This document shows positions 17,995 to 26,202 of a DNA stretch of 64,000 nt, piece by piece; position 1 is the stretch's first letter; every line of letters starts with the position of its first letter. The notes beneath the pieces were generated by a model, which was not told the origin of the DNA, made no database searches, and saw only the letters and a program-made list of their open reading frames with translations. The stretch is taken from contig NZ_JBGGWE010000008.1 of assembly GCF_041321095.1 (NCBI RefSeq), positions 225,769 through 289,768 of the forward strand, in the 5' to 3' direction. The DNA comes from Fibrella arboris. GTDB taxonomy: Bacteria > Bacteroidota > Bacteroidia > Cytophagales > Spirosomataceae. The position numbers and the translations under genes were made by a program.

Positions 17995-18047
17995 ACGGGA
18001 AGCGTCCTGATCTGCCCTGGTAATGAGCTGGTCAGGACGCTTCCCGT
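17995..18047. terminator. Hairpin overlapping the xdhC stop codon
   Basis: A perfect 16-bp stem (ACGGGAAGCGTCCTGA at 17995-18010 and its complement at 18032-18047) has a 21-base loop. The right arm contains the last codons and TGA stop of the minus-strand XdhC gene, so the structure marks the 3' end of that mRNA. Confidence 0.75.
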
Positions 18048-19159
18048 TCGTGGATCGTGCTTTTGCGAAGGCGCAGGTACGTGCCATCACGGTCGGAGAA
18101 GGAAGCCCTGATTTCGGCCGCCAGCGAGAGGGCTATTTCTTCGGGCGATACGGCACCGATATCCAGCCCGACGGGTGCATGGATACGCGAAAAATCCGTT
18201 TCGGAAATAGATAGCCCTTCATCGGCCAGCTCGGCCCATATTTTCTCGGAACGTACCCGTGGCCCCAGCATACCAATGTATGGCGCTTTGGTGGCCAGGA
18301 CCAGCGGCAGATTGTGCTTGTCCGTTTTGTAATCGTGCGACATCAGCACAACAGCGGTATGGTCGTCGAAAAGGATTTCGGAAAACCTCTCGGGCGGAAC
18401 AATGGCGGTGACCAGATCAGCGATCTTCCGGTTCACCTTCAGCGCATTAGCGACTATCGTTACGCGCCAGCCCAGCTCGTGCACCAGGCGCGTGAGCGGG
18501 TATACATCGTACTGATGCCCCCACAGAACCAGGTGAATTTCGGGCGACAGGATTTCAATGAACGCATCCAGCGCCTGACCCGGCTGCCCCTCAACCCTGT
18601 ACGGAGCCGATACGCCTTTGGCGAGTCGTGCCTGAATCCGGTCGTTTAACTGTTGCTGCATGTCGGGGTCCCGGAGCACAGCCAGACTGTCCGCGTCGGT
18701 ATAGCGAATAACGTCTCCCTCCCGAAGAGTTGGCCAGTTACCGGCTAGTCCGGTGATCGTGATCAGGATGTGCGTTTGGCGGCGTTCGTTCATGCAGGTT
18801 TTCAAAACTTCAACGGAATTGTTCGGATCGGAGAAATCGAGGGGCGTGAAAAGCACATCGATGATGCCGTTGCAGCCAAGGCCAACACCGATCTGGTGTT
18901 CATCGTCGGTGGTTGTATCGTACGTTATTTTCGACGAGGACGCATTGGCAATGGCAAAGCGGGCACGTTTCAGGGCATCGCCTTCCAGGCATCCGCCACT
19001 GATCCCGCCAATCCAGAGGCCAGTGCTCATCACCAGCATTCGGGCGCCGGTTCGGCGGTAAGACGAGCCTTCAACCCGCACCACAGTGGCTAAGGCCGCC
19101 TGTGTCGTTTGCCGGTCGAGCTGGTCATACGCGTCAATAATTGCTTTTATTTCTTTCAT
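18032..19159 (-). CDS. xdhC: XdhC/CoxI family molybdoenzyme maturation protein
   Basis: 375 residues, full length for the family. The N-terminal XdhC domain has the motif GGISGGCLEGD (51-61) and GLGCNGIIDVL; the C-terminal Rossmann-like domain has LVLWGHQYDVYPL and LGPRVRSEKIW. XdhC proteins bind the molybdenum cofactor, promote its sulfuration and deliver it to xanthine-dehydrogenase-family enzymes. No xanthine or aldehyde dehydrogenase subunits lie in this window, so the client enzyme is elsewhere. It is isolated, convergent with the gene on its left, and its stop lies inside a hairpin arm. Confidence 0.9.
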   Translation of the reverse strand: MKEIKAIIDAYDQLDRQTTQAALATVVRVEGSSYRRTGARMLVMSTGLWIGGISGGCLEGDALKRARFAIANASSSKITYDTTTDDEHQIGVGLGCNGIIDVLFTPLDFSDPNNSVEVLKTCMNERRQTHILITITGLAGNWPTLREGDVIRYTDADSLAVLRDPDMQQQLNDRIQARLAKGVSAPYRVEGQPGQALDAFIEILSPEIHLVLWGHQYDVYPLTRLVHELGWRVTIVANALKVNRKIADLVTAIVPPERFSEILFDDHTAVVLMSHDYKTDKHNLPLVLATKAPYIGMLGPRVRSEKIWAELADEGLSISETDFSRIHAPVGLDIGAVSPEEIALSLAAEIRASFSDRDGTYLRLRKSTIHEREAS

Positions 19160-19406
19160 ACGTGAACGCTTACTTTCAGCAGCCCGTCCGCAGGTACTGC
19201 CAGTGCATAGATAAGCCGTCTCGGCCTGATAAACAACACGACAAGATTCGGTTGACGGATGCCCGTCAGAGAGCGGGGAAAAATGATTCTCTGGTGCTAT
19301 AATGCAGCATTACGCCGGGTACGTTCCCATTTTCATGCGCCTGTTTGGGGCAGCCTAAACTCAGCTTAACAGTTTATTAACCTGGTCTGTCGAAACCTTC
19401 TCGGTA

Positions 19407-20795
19407 TTGGTGACCAACTTGCAGCTACTTGATCTCTTTTTTCCGTTGACTTCACTGTTGCACCGAGCCGATTTTGGGCCTGATTTTGTCTGGGGAACGG
19501 CCACTGCGGCGTTTCAAATCGAGGGCGCTACATTGGCCGATGGGCGGGGCGCTTCTGTCTGGGATACGTTTTCGCAAAAGCGGGGCGCCATCAAAACAGG
19601 GGAGAATGCGCTGATGGCCTGCGATTTTTACTACCGGTACGCTACCGATATTGCGCTGAACAAAGAAATGGGCTTCAGCGCCTTTCGGTTCTCCATCGCC
19701 TGGTCGAGGGTGTTGCCGCAGGGGACAGGCCGGGTGAATGAAGCAGGCATTGCCTTCTACGAGCAGGTGATCGACGAGTGTATCCGGCAGGGCCAGACAC
19801 CCTGGATCACGCTGTTTCACTGGGATTTGCCCCAGGCGCTCGAAGACCGGGGCGGTTGGATAAATCGGGAAGTGCTCACCTGGTTTGCCGAGTATGTCAG
19901 ATTGATCGTACGCACATTTGGCCATAAAGTAAAACACTGGTTTGTGCTCAACGAGCCCTCGGCGTTCACCATTCTGGGGTACCTGGTTGGCATGCACGCC
20001 CCCGGCCGGCGTAGTTTCACGAGTATACCGGCGGTGATTCACCACGCTGCCCTGGCGCAGGCCGACGGCGGGCGAATCATCCGGGAGCACGTACCTGGTG
20101 CAGTTATCGGGACCACCTTTTCATGTTCGCCCGTTGAGCCGATCAGCCCCCTGAAACGGGATGTGCAGGCGGCCCAACGGGCCAACGCGTTGCTGAATCG
20201 ACTGTTTATTGAACCCACGCTTGGTCTGGGTTACCCGGTGCAGGAGCTTCCTTTTCTGAAAGCGATCGAGAAGCGATTCGCCAGGCCCGGTGACCGGGAA
20301 CGACTGGCCTTTGATTTTGACCTGCTTGGCCTTCAGCATTATTTCCGCGTGGTAGTCGAGCATTCGCTGCTGGTGCCGTATCTCTGGGGACGCGATGTGT
20401 CGCCCAACCGTCGGCAGGTAGAGGCGATCACTGAAATGGGCTGGGAGGTTCATCCTGACAGCATGTTGCACATTCTGCGGCAGTTCAGTCTCTACGACGG
20501 TCCGCATCGCTGGATCGTTGCCGAAAGCGGCGCGGCTTTTTTCGATCAGATCGAAGACGGGCAGGTGATCGACACCGCTCGTACGGCTTACCATGTGCAA
20601 TGCCTGCAACAGGTACGTCGGGCAATGACTGATGGCGTGGATCTGGCTGGCTACTTTGTCTGGACGCTGCTCGATAATTTCGAGTGGGCAGAAGGGTACC
20701 GGCCCCGCTTTGGCCTCGTTCACGTTGACCACCGCACCCAACACCGGATCATAAAGCAGTCGGGCCACTGGTTCAGGCATTTCCTGTCGGAGTAA
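19407..20795 (+). CDS. Family GH1 beta-glucosidase
   Basis: 462 residues, typical GH1 length. It hydrolyses beta-linked disaccharides or aryl glycosides. The acid/base Glu183 lies in LNEPSAF and the nucleophile Glu373 in IVAESGAAF; the latter is the usual (I/V)TENG with A and S substitutions. Other landmarks are FVWGTATAAFQIEG near residue 27, TLFHWDLPQALEDRGGW (135-151) and WAEGYRPRFGLVHVD near the C-terminus. No signal peptide is convincing, so it is probably cytosolic. The true start could be a little downstream of 19407, since the first roughly 20 residues are not family-like. Confidence 0.9.
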   Translation: MVTNLQLLDLFFPLTSLLHRADFGPDFVWGTATAAFQIEGATLADGRGASVWDTFSQKRGAIKTGENALMACDFYYRYATDIALNKEMGFSAFRFSIAWSRVLPQGTGRVNEAGIAFYEQVIDECIRQGQTPWITLFHWDLPQALEDRGGWINREVLTWFAEYVRLIVRTFGHKVKHWFVLNEPSAFTILGYLVGMHAPGRRSFTSIPAVIHHAALAQADGGRIIREHVPGAVIGTTFSCSPVEPISPLKRDVQAAQRANALLNRLFIEPTLGLGYPVQELPFLKAIEKRFARPGDRERLAFDFDLLGLQHYFRVVVEHSLLVPYLWGRDVSPNRRQVEAITEMGWEVHPDSMLHILRQFSLYDGPHRWIVAESGAAFFDQIEDGQVIDTARTAYHVQCLQQVRRAMTDGVDLAGYFVWTLLDNFEWAEGYRPRFGLVHVDHRTQHRIIKQSGHWFRHFLSE

Positions 20796-20855
20796 AAGCG
20801 GCTTGCTCGCTCAGGCTTTCCCGAACGTCCTGACCTTTTTTCGTCGTCGGCCGTT

Positions 20856-20863
20856 TATTTTTG
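20856..20863 (+). promoter_or_regulatory. Putative -7 element (TATTTTTG) for the M3 peptidase gene
   Basis: The octamer fits the Bacteroidota TAnnTTTG element. No TTG is found at the ideal -33 distance. If used, transcription would begin near 20870, downstream of the longest possible start (20861), which supports the ATG at 20975. Confidence 0.45.
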
Positions 20864-20974
20864 CCTTTCACTTTTGTTCTGTTTTTACCCTGCCTGGAAA
20901 CGCCCCTGTTTCTGTATGCGGGGCCTTTTGTTTTTCCTAGCCGACACGGCCTTTGCCAGTCGCCAACAAGAACT

Positions 20975-23017
20975 ATGACTACTGAAAACCCGCTGTTAAA
21001 GCCGTTTCAAACTGTACACGCAACGGCTCCCTTTCCGCTCATAAAAAATGAGCATTACCTGCCGGCCATCACCGATGGCATTGCCGCCGGCCGAAACGAA
21101 GTGGAGGCTATCGCCAATCATGAAGCCGCGCCGACCTTCGAAAACACCATCGTTGCTCTCGAACGAAGCGGCGATCAGCTTAGCCGGGCAACGTCGGTGC
21201 TGTTTAACCTGAATGCGGCCGAGACAAGCCCCGAAATCCAGCAGATCGTGAAAGAGGTGTCGCCTCTACTGACGGAATACGGCAATGATATTACGCTGAA
21301 TGAGCGGCTATTTGCCCGGATCAAGCAGGTATATGATCAACGCGACAGCCTGGCGCTCGACGTAGAGAGCCACATGCTACTGGAGAAAATGTACAAGCGT
21401 TTTGCGCGCAACGGGGCCAACCTCAGCGCAACGGATAAAACCCAACTGCGGGCCATAGACAAAGAACTGGCGCAGGTATCCATTCAGTTTGGTGAGAACG
21501 TGCTGAACGAAACCAACGAGTACGTCCTGGAAGTGACCGACGAGCAGGCACTCGGTGGCTTGCCCGATTTTGTGAAGGAAATGGCTAAAAAAGTGGCCTC
21601 CGAAAAAGGGCTGTCAGGCTGGGCGTTCACACTGCAGGCGCCCAGCTATGGTCCGTTCATGCAATACGCCGACAACCGGGCCCTGCGCGAAAAACTGTAC
21701 CGTGCCTACAATGGCCGGGGCTATCAGGGTAACAAAAACGACAATCAGGCAAACATCAAACGGATGGTACAGCTCCGGTATGACCGGGCTAACCTGCTGG
21801 GCTACAGTACCCACGCTGATTTCGTGCTGGAAGAGAGCATGGCTGGCTCGAGCCAGAAAGTGAATGCATTTCTGGATGACCTGGTGCAGCACGCCCGCCC
21901 TTCAGCCGAACGCCAGCTGGCCGAGCTGACGGCGTTTGCCAAAGCCATCGGATTCGAGGGCGACCAGATTGAGCAGTGGGATTTCAGTTACTATGCCGAG
22001 AAGCTGAAAAAAGAGCAGCTCGACCTCGACGATGAGGTACTGCGGCCATACTTTAAGCTGGAAAATGTGCTGGAAGGCGTTTTCACCGTGGCCAACAGGC
22101 TGTATGGCATCACCTTCAAAGAAAACGACGCCATTCCGGTCTATAACCCGGAAGTAAAAGCCTACGAAGTATTTGATCAGAACGGCGCCTACCTGGCCGT
22201 GTTCTACGGCGATTATTTCCCGCGGGCAGGCAAACGCAGCGGTGCCTGGATGAGCGATGTGCAGGGCCAGAAAATCGTTGATGGTGTAAACCTGCGGCCG
22301 CATATTGTGAATGTCTGCAACTTCACCCGGCCCACAGATACCCGTCCGTCGTTGCTGACCTTTTATGAGGTGACCACGCTCTTCCATGAGTTTGGTCATG
22401 CACTGCATGGTATGCTGGCCAACAGTCAGTACGAAAGCCTGAGCGGTACCAGTGTTCCCCGCGATTTTGTGGAACTGCCGTCGCAGATGATGGAAAACTG
22501 GTGCTACGCGCCCGAAGCGTTGAACCTGTTTGCTAAACAGTACCAGACCGGTGACGTACTTCCGCAGGTGTTGGTGGAAAAAATCCGGGCCAGCCAGAAT
22601 TTCATGGCGGGTATTGCCACACTTCGCCAGCTCCGTTTCGGCCTGACTGATATGTATTACCATGACCGACAGCCAACTGGCGAATCAGTGACCGATATTG
22701 AGAGCCACGCCGATTCACTGGTAAATCTGTTTCCGCGTGTGCAGGGCACTGCGTTTAGTACCTCGTTTTCTCACATCTTCGCGGGGGGCTACTCGGCAGG
22801 CTATTACAGCTACAAATGGAGCGAAGTGCTGGATGCGGATGCCTTCGAGTATTTCCAGGAGAATGGTGGACTGGAGGCCAGTGAGGTGGCGCAGAAATTC
22901 CGGGAGAATGTACTGGAAAAAGGAGGCAGCGAAAAGCCAATGGAGTTGTATAAAAAATTCAGGGGGCGTGAACCATCCCCCCAGGCCATGCTCCGCCGAA
23001 GTGGACTAGCCGCATAG
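20975..23017 (+). CDS. M3 family oligopeptidase (OpdA/Dcp-like)
   Basis: 680 residues. It is a zinc metallopeptidase of family M3 that degrades short peptides, including cleaved signal peptides. The HEFGH zinc motif is at 471-475 with the third ligand probably Glu500 (FVELPSQ), and the family substrate loop HIFAGGYSAGYYSYKWSEV is near residue 600. The N-terminal helical domain starts FPLIKNEHYLPAITDG. The start at 20975 (MTTENPLLKPF) gives the standard cytosolic N-terminus; the upstream hydrophobic frame lies in the promoter region. It is monocistronic and ends at a 27-bp hairpin. OpdA and Dcp are hard to tell apart by eye. Confidence 0.93.
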   Translation: MTTENPLLKPFQTVHATAPFPLIKNEHYLPAITDGIAAGRNEVEAIANHEAAPTFENTIVALERSGDQLSRATSVLFNLNAAETSPEIQQIVKEVSPLLTEYGNDITLNERLFARIKQVYDQRDSLALDVESHMLLEKMYKRFARNGANLSATDKTQLRAIDKELAQVSIQFGENVLNETNEYVLEVTDEQALGGLPDFVKEMAKKVASEKGLSGWAFTLQAPSYGPFMQYADNRALREKLYRAYNGRGYQGNKNDNQANIKRMVQLRYDRANLLGYSTHADFVLEESMAGSSQKVNAFLDDLVQHARPSAERQLAELTAFAKAIGFEGDQIEQWDFSYYAEKLKKEQLDLDDEVLRPYFKLENVLEGVFTVANRLYGITFKENDAIPVYNPEVKAYEVFDQNGAYLAVFYGDYFPRAGKRSGAWMSDVQGQKIVDGVNLRPHIVNVCNFTRPTDTRPSLLTFYEVTTLFHEFGHALHGMLANSQYESLSGTSVPRDFVELPSQMMENWCYAPEALNLFAKQYQTGDVLPQVLVEKIRASQNFMAGIATLRQLRFGLTDMYYHDRQPTGESVTDIESHADSLVNLFPRVQGTAFSTSFSHIFAGGYSAGYYSYKWSEVLDADAFEYFQENGGLEASEVAQKFRENVLEKGGSEKPMELYKKFRGREPSPQAMLRRSGLAA

Positions 23018-23078
23018 AAACGTCAACTGGCTTTGCTGTCACTGGCTCAATCAGTGACAGCGAAGCCAGTTGACGTTT
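23018..23078. terminator. 27-bp near-perfect hairpin between convergent genes
   Basis: Arms 23018-23044 and 23052-23078 pair over 27 bp with a single G-T wobble and a 7-base loop. It starts at the base after the M3 peptidase stop codon and ends 14 bases before the yceI stop, so it can serve both converging transcripts. Confidence 0.85.
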
Positions 23079-23091
23079 CCGGTTTTTCTGC

Positions 23092-23640
23092 TTATGCCTG
23101 CTTGGTCACCTGAATGTTCATGACCAACCGAACGTCGTCGCTCACGACTACGCCACCGGCTTCGGTCACGCCATCCCAGGTCAGGCCAAATTCTTTGCGT
23201 TTGATCGTGCCGGTAACCTCAAAGCCTGCTTTTGTCTGCCCGTAGAAATCCTGCATCTGGCCACCATATTCTGCTTTCAACGTCACGGGTTTCGTCACAC
23301 CGTGCAAGGTCAGGTCGCCGGTCAGACTGTAGGTGTCATCACCGGTTTTAGTCATGCCTGTCGATTTGAAGGTCAGTTGAGGAAACTGCTCCGCATCGAA
23401 AAACTCGCCTGATTTCAAGTGGCCGTCGCGTTGCTCATTACCAGTATTGATGCTGTCGATATCGGCGGCGAATGAAATCGCCGCGTTTTCAAAATCTTCA
23501 CCAGCCATGTCGAGCTGACCGTCGAACTGGCCAAAGGAACCAGTAACGGTTGATACCATCAGGTGTTTCACTTTGAATTGTACTTCTGAATGCAATGGGT
23601 CGATTACCCAGGTCGTAGCGGTTGTGGTTTGTGCTTCCAT
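23092..23640 (-). CDS. YceI family lipid-binding protein
   Basis: 182 residues from the ATG at 23640 (MEAQTTTATTWVIDPLHSEV). The family (PF04264) forms an extended lipocalin-like barrel that binds polyisoprenoids. The hallmark WxIDxxHSxVxFxVKHLMVSTVTG opening, the FDGQLDMAGEDFENA strand and the C-terminal DGVTEAGGVVVSDDVRLVM are all visible. No signal peptide is present with this start, and the longer frame from 23712 does not supply a credible one either, so this copy looks cytosolic. It is divergent from the outer-membrane barrel gene to the right. Confidence 0.92.
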   Translation of the reverse strand: MEAQTTTATTWVIDPLHSEVQFKVKHLMVSTVTGSFGQFDGQLDMAGEDFENAAISFAADIDSINTGNEQRDGHLKSGEFFDAEQFPQLTFKSTGMTKTGDDTYSLTGDLTLHGVTKPVTLKAEYGGQMQDFYGQTKAGFEVTGTIKRKEFGLTWDGVTEAGGVVVSDDVRLVMNIQVTKQA

Positions 23641-23876
23641 GATAGCTGTTATGTTTGTAGGTGTATTTAATGTATATACATGTAAATGGAATAAAGTGTT
23701 CCCGCTGTCCAAACATTTTCATCATTTTTTGTGAAGGATCCATCCAGTCAATAAGCAACCGGCAGTGTAGTACATGAGACTATTAACTATATAGACCATA
23801 TTCTAAATTCTAGGCAATAAATACATGGGTGTAGGGGTTGAACGGGTGGCAGAACGTTGCGTTCAGACAGTCGCCT

Positions 23877-24719
23877 ATGCGTATTCCACTCAACGAGACC
23901 CTTCTTTTTTGCCTATCCCTGCTCTGTCTGAGTAGCCTGACGTATGCCCAGCAGGCCACGCCGTTTTTCCGACCCGACGAACAGGGGCAGTTGGGGGTAA
24001 CCATCGGCTTGGGAGGCGTCAATTATTTGGGCGATCTAAATGGGCGCAAGGCTTTTCGGCGGGAAGAAATTGGCGTAACCGTAGAGGCCGGACTGGTGTA
24101 TCGACTGGCTGATCAGCTGCTTGCCCGGGGCATCTTCAGGATAGTTGAGCTGAGAGGGTCGCAGATGCGAACGCCCCAATCGGCCAGCAACCTGTCGTTT
24201 CGCAGCATAAATCCCGAATTGATGGGCCAACTGCAATTCGATTTGCGCCCTGCGGCGAGTCGCCCGCTGATTAATCCCTATCTGGTTGCTGGTGTGGGAT
24301 TTACGTACCTGTCGCCGCAAGCCCGTTACCAGAAACGATGGATACAATTGGCTCCGTTGACGACCGAAGGCGAACACTACAGCCGACTGGCCGTACTGGC
24401 TACCATGGGCACGGGGGTATCCGTTCGGTTACCCAGCCAGTTACTTGTCTCATTAGAGATAAATTATACGTTACCCAGCAGCGACTACCTGGACGATGTC
24501 AGTACGGTGTATCCATACGCCTCTTCTTTGCGCGGAAGCGAAGCGATTATCCTGTCTGACCGGCGGGCCGAACTGGGGTTGCCGCTACACGATCCTGGCG
24601 ACCAGCGGGGCTTTTCTGTTGGTAAAGATGCCTACCTGACGGGGATGATACGATTGACGAAGCCCCTCTCGTCAGCCAAAGAACGAAAGTACCGTCGTGA
24701 TGTAAATTGTGTGCGGTAG
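23877..24719 (+). CDS. Outer-membrane beta-barrel protein (DUF6089-like)
   Basis: 280 residues. The ATG at 23877 gives a clean signal peptide (MRIPLNETLLFCLSLLCLSSLTYAQ, cut near residue 25). The mature protein alternates hydrophobic and polar residues with Gly/aromatic turns (GVTIGLGGVNYLGDLNG, NPYLVAGVGFTYLSPQ, LLVSLEINYTLPSSDYLDD), typical of the small Bacteroidota barrels often annotated as DUF6089. No function can be given. It ends 4 bases from the convergent rubredoxin-fusion gene, so the transcripts probably overlap. Confidence 0.75.
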   Translation: MRIPLNETLLFCLSLLCLSSLTYAQQATPFFRPDEQGQLGVTIGLGGVNYLGDLNGRKAFRREEIGVTVEAGLVYRLADQLLARGIFRIVELRGSQMRTPQSASNLSFRSINPELMGQLQFDLRPAASRPLINPYLVAGVGFTYLSPQARYQKRWIQLAPLTTEGEHYSRLAVLATMGTGVSVRLPSQLLVSLEINYTLPSSDYLDDVSTVYPYASSLRGSEAIILSDRRAELGLPLHDPGDQRGFSVGKDAYLTGMIRLTKPLSSAKERKYRRDVNCVR

Positions 24720-24723
24720 ACGT

Positions 24724-26184
24724 TTATGCTACCGCCACGGCCTGTATGCTCACCCATTCCTGTTTGGGAGCGTCGCAGGTAGGGCACAGGTACGTCTCCG
24801 GTACGTCGGCAAAGGGTGTTCCTGGGGCGACGTCATTTCTCGAATCGCCAAATTGCGGGTCATAGGCGGTAAAACAATGCGGACATTGGAACACAGTGGG
24901 AGCAACGGGCAATACCGGAGCAGGCGCCTCGTCTGGATCGGCGGGCATCTGTTCGTACTGAATTTTGAGGCGTTGCGTGCTGAACTGCCTGCATAACCGG
25001 TGTACCTGAACCGGCAGGCTAGACCGCAGCAGACCCTTCTCGAACAGGAAATAGGTTCGGCTGTTCGGATTGAATTGTTCGGTGAAATACAGGTCGTAAA
25101 CACTCAGCAGGGGCAGGGCACCTATTCGCAGCAGCGCACGCCGACGAATCAGGATGGAACCGAAAACTTCCGATTTGGGCCGTGTCTGAACGCCGAAGCA
25201 GAGGCCGAAGGTGCGGGTATCGTACCGCTCGAAGTAGCGCACAATCTGTTGTTTGATGGCGGTGCCTTCGTCGGAATGGTCTTCTGTTTGCCAGGCTAAT
25301 TCGTTGGCAGCGTGGCGCACGTTGATGTTGTGCTTACCCAGCATCATGGACCAGGCCCGTCGGTCTTCTTCTGAAATATTCTTGATGATCAATGACTTCC
25401 AGGGGGTGATGCACAGTTCCCCTACGCGGGTCCGCAGGCAGAGCGCACAGAGATCGAGCAGAAAATCGACGGAGAACTGTTCGTCCTGCCGGTACAGGCC
25501 AAGCCAGGTACGTTGCCCGTAGCGGTTGAACCCTTCGTAATAAGGTAGCGAAAATTCGGGTAACTGTACCTGTTGAGTAGCGGGCTGGGTAATGAACGAA
25601 GCTTTGCGGTTTACTTCGTCGTAGAGGGCATCGGCGGTGTGGAGGTCACCCGCCAGTAAGGCCTCTTCAACAAGTTTTGCCAATCGCCCAACATCATTGG
25701 TATAGATCAGATCCCGCCATTGAAAGACGGTGTTTGACTGCCTGGGCCGGACATACAAGTACCAGAAATGGGGGTCGGGCGAGGCAATAAAATTAAGATT
25801 ACCGGTGAAAAAGGGCGTGAAACTCTGGTCTGAATCTGACAGGTTGATTTTCAGACGGGGCTGGTAATCGAACTGATCGAGCAGGGTATGGTATTCACCC
25901 TCGCGCAACCACGAGCCCGTGCGGAATACTTCTTCACCGCAATAGGAACTGATGATATTCGGAAACTCGTCGGTGTTGGTTTCAAAGGTGATCTGCTGCT
26001 GACGAAGTGCCTTCTCAAACGACCGCATTTCTTCGTAATGCACGGTTATCAGTAGTTGCTGACGGGCACCAAACCGCACCCGACGTACCCTGGCTTCGTA
26101 GGCTATTTTCAGAATGACCTGTAGGGCCGCTGGTGACGCAATGCCAGCGGGCAGGTTGATCTTAACGGTGTAATAGTCGCGCAT
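24724..26184 (-). CDS. Sulfite/nitrite-reductase-like half domains fused to rubredoxin
   Basis: 486 residues. Residues about 1-75 (YTVKINLPAGI, then QLLITVHYEEM) and about 225-300 (RYGQRTWLGLYRQDEQFSV, then ELCITPWKSLIIKNI) look like the two ferredoxin-like half domains of sulfite/nitrite reductases. The siroheme/[4Fe-4S] Cys motifs (CxxxxxC and CxxxC) are absent, so it cannot bind that centre in the usual way. Residues about 430-480 are a rubredoxin domain: FQCPHCFTAYDP, PGTPFADVPETYLCPTCDAPK. It is the last gene of the nitrate assimilation operon, 18 bases after the nitrate reductase gene. Its role may be to pass electrons to, or scaffold, a nitrate/nitrite reductase; this is inference. Confidence 0.8.
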   Translation of the reverse strand: MRDYYTVKINLPAGIASPAALQVILKIAYEARVRRVRFGARQQLLITVHYEEMRSFEKALRQQQITFETNTDEFPNIISSYCGEEVFRTGSWLREGEYHTLLDQFDYQPRLKINLSDSDQSFTPFFTGNLNFIASPDPHFWYLYVRPRQSNTVFQWRDLIYTNDVGRLAKLVEEALLAGDLHTADALYDEVNRKASFITQPATQQVQLPEFSLPYYEGFNRYGQRTWLGLYRQDEQFSVDFLLDLCALCLRTRVGELCITPWKSLIIKNISEEDRRAWSMMLGKHNINVRHAANELAWQTEDHSDEGTAIKQQIVRYFERYDTRTFGLCFGVQTRPKSEVFGSILIRRRALLRIGALPLLSVYDLYFTEQFNPNSRTYFLFEKGLLRSSLPVQVHRLCRQFSTQRLKIQYEQMPADPDEAPAPVLPVAPTVFQCPHCFTAYDPQFGDSRNDVAPGTPFADVPETYLCPTCDAPKQEWVSIQAVAVA

Positions 26185-26202
26185 AACTAGTTGAGTTTAC
26201 GG

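Noticed and set aside
13278..19159. MoeA and XdhC as part of a local xanthine dehydrogenase cluster
   Set aside because: No molybdenum hydroxylase subunits lie between or beside them; the genes are 3.5 kb apart, with XdhC isolated.
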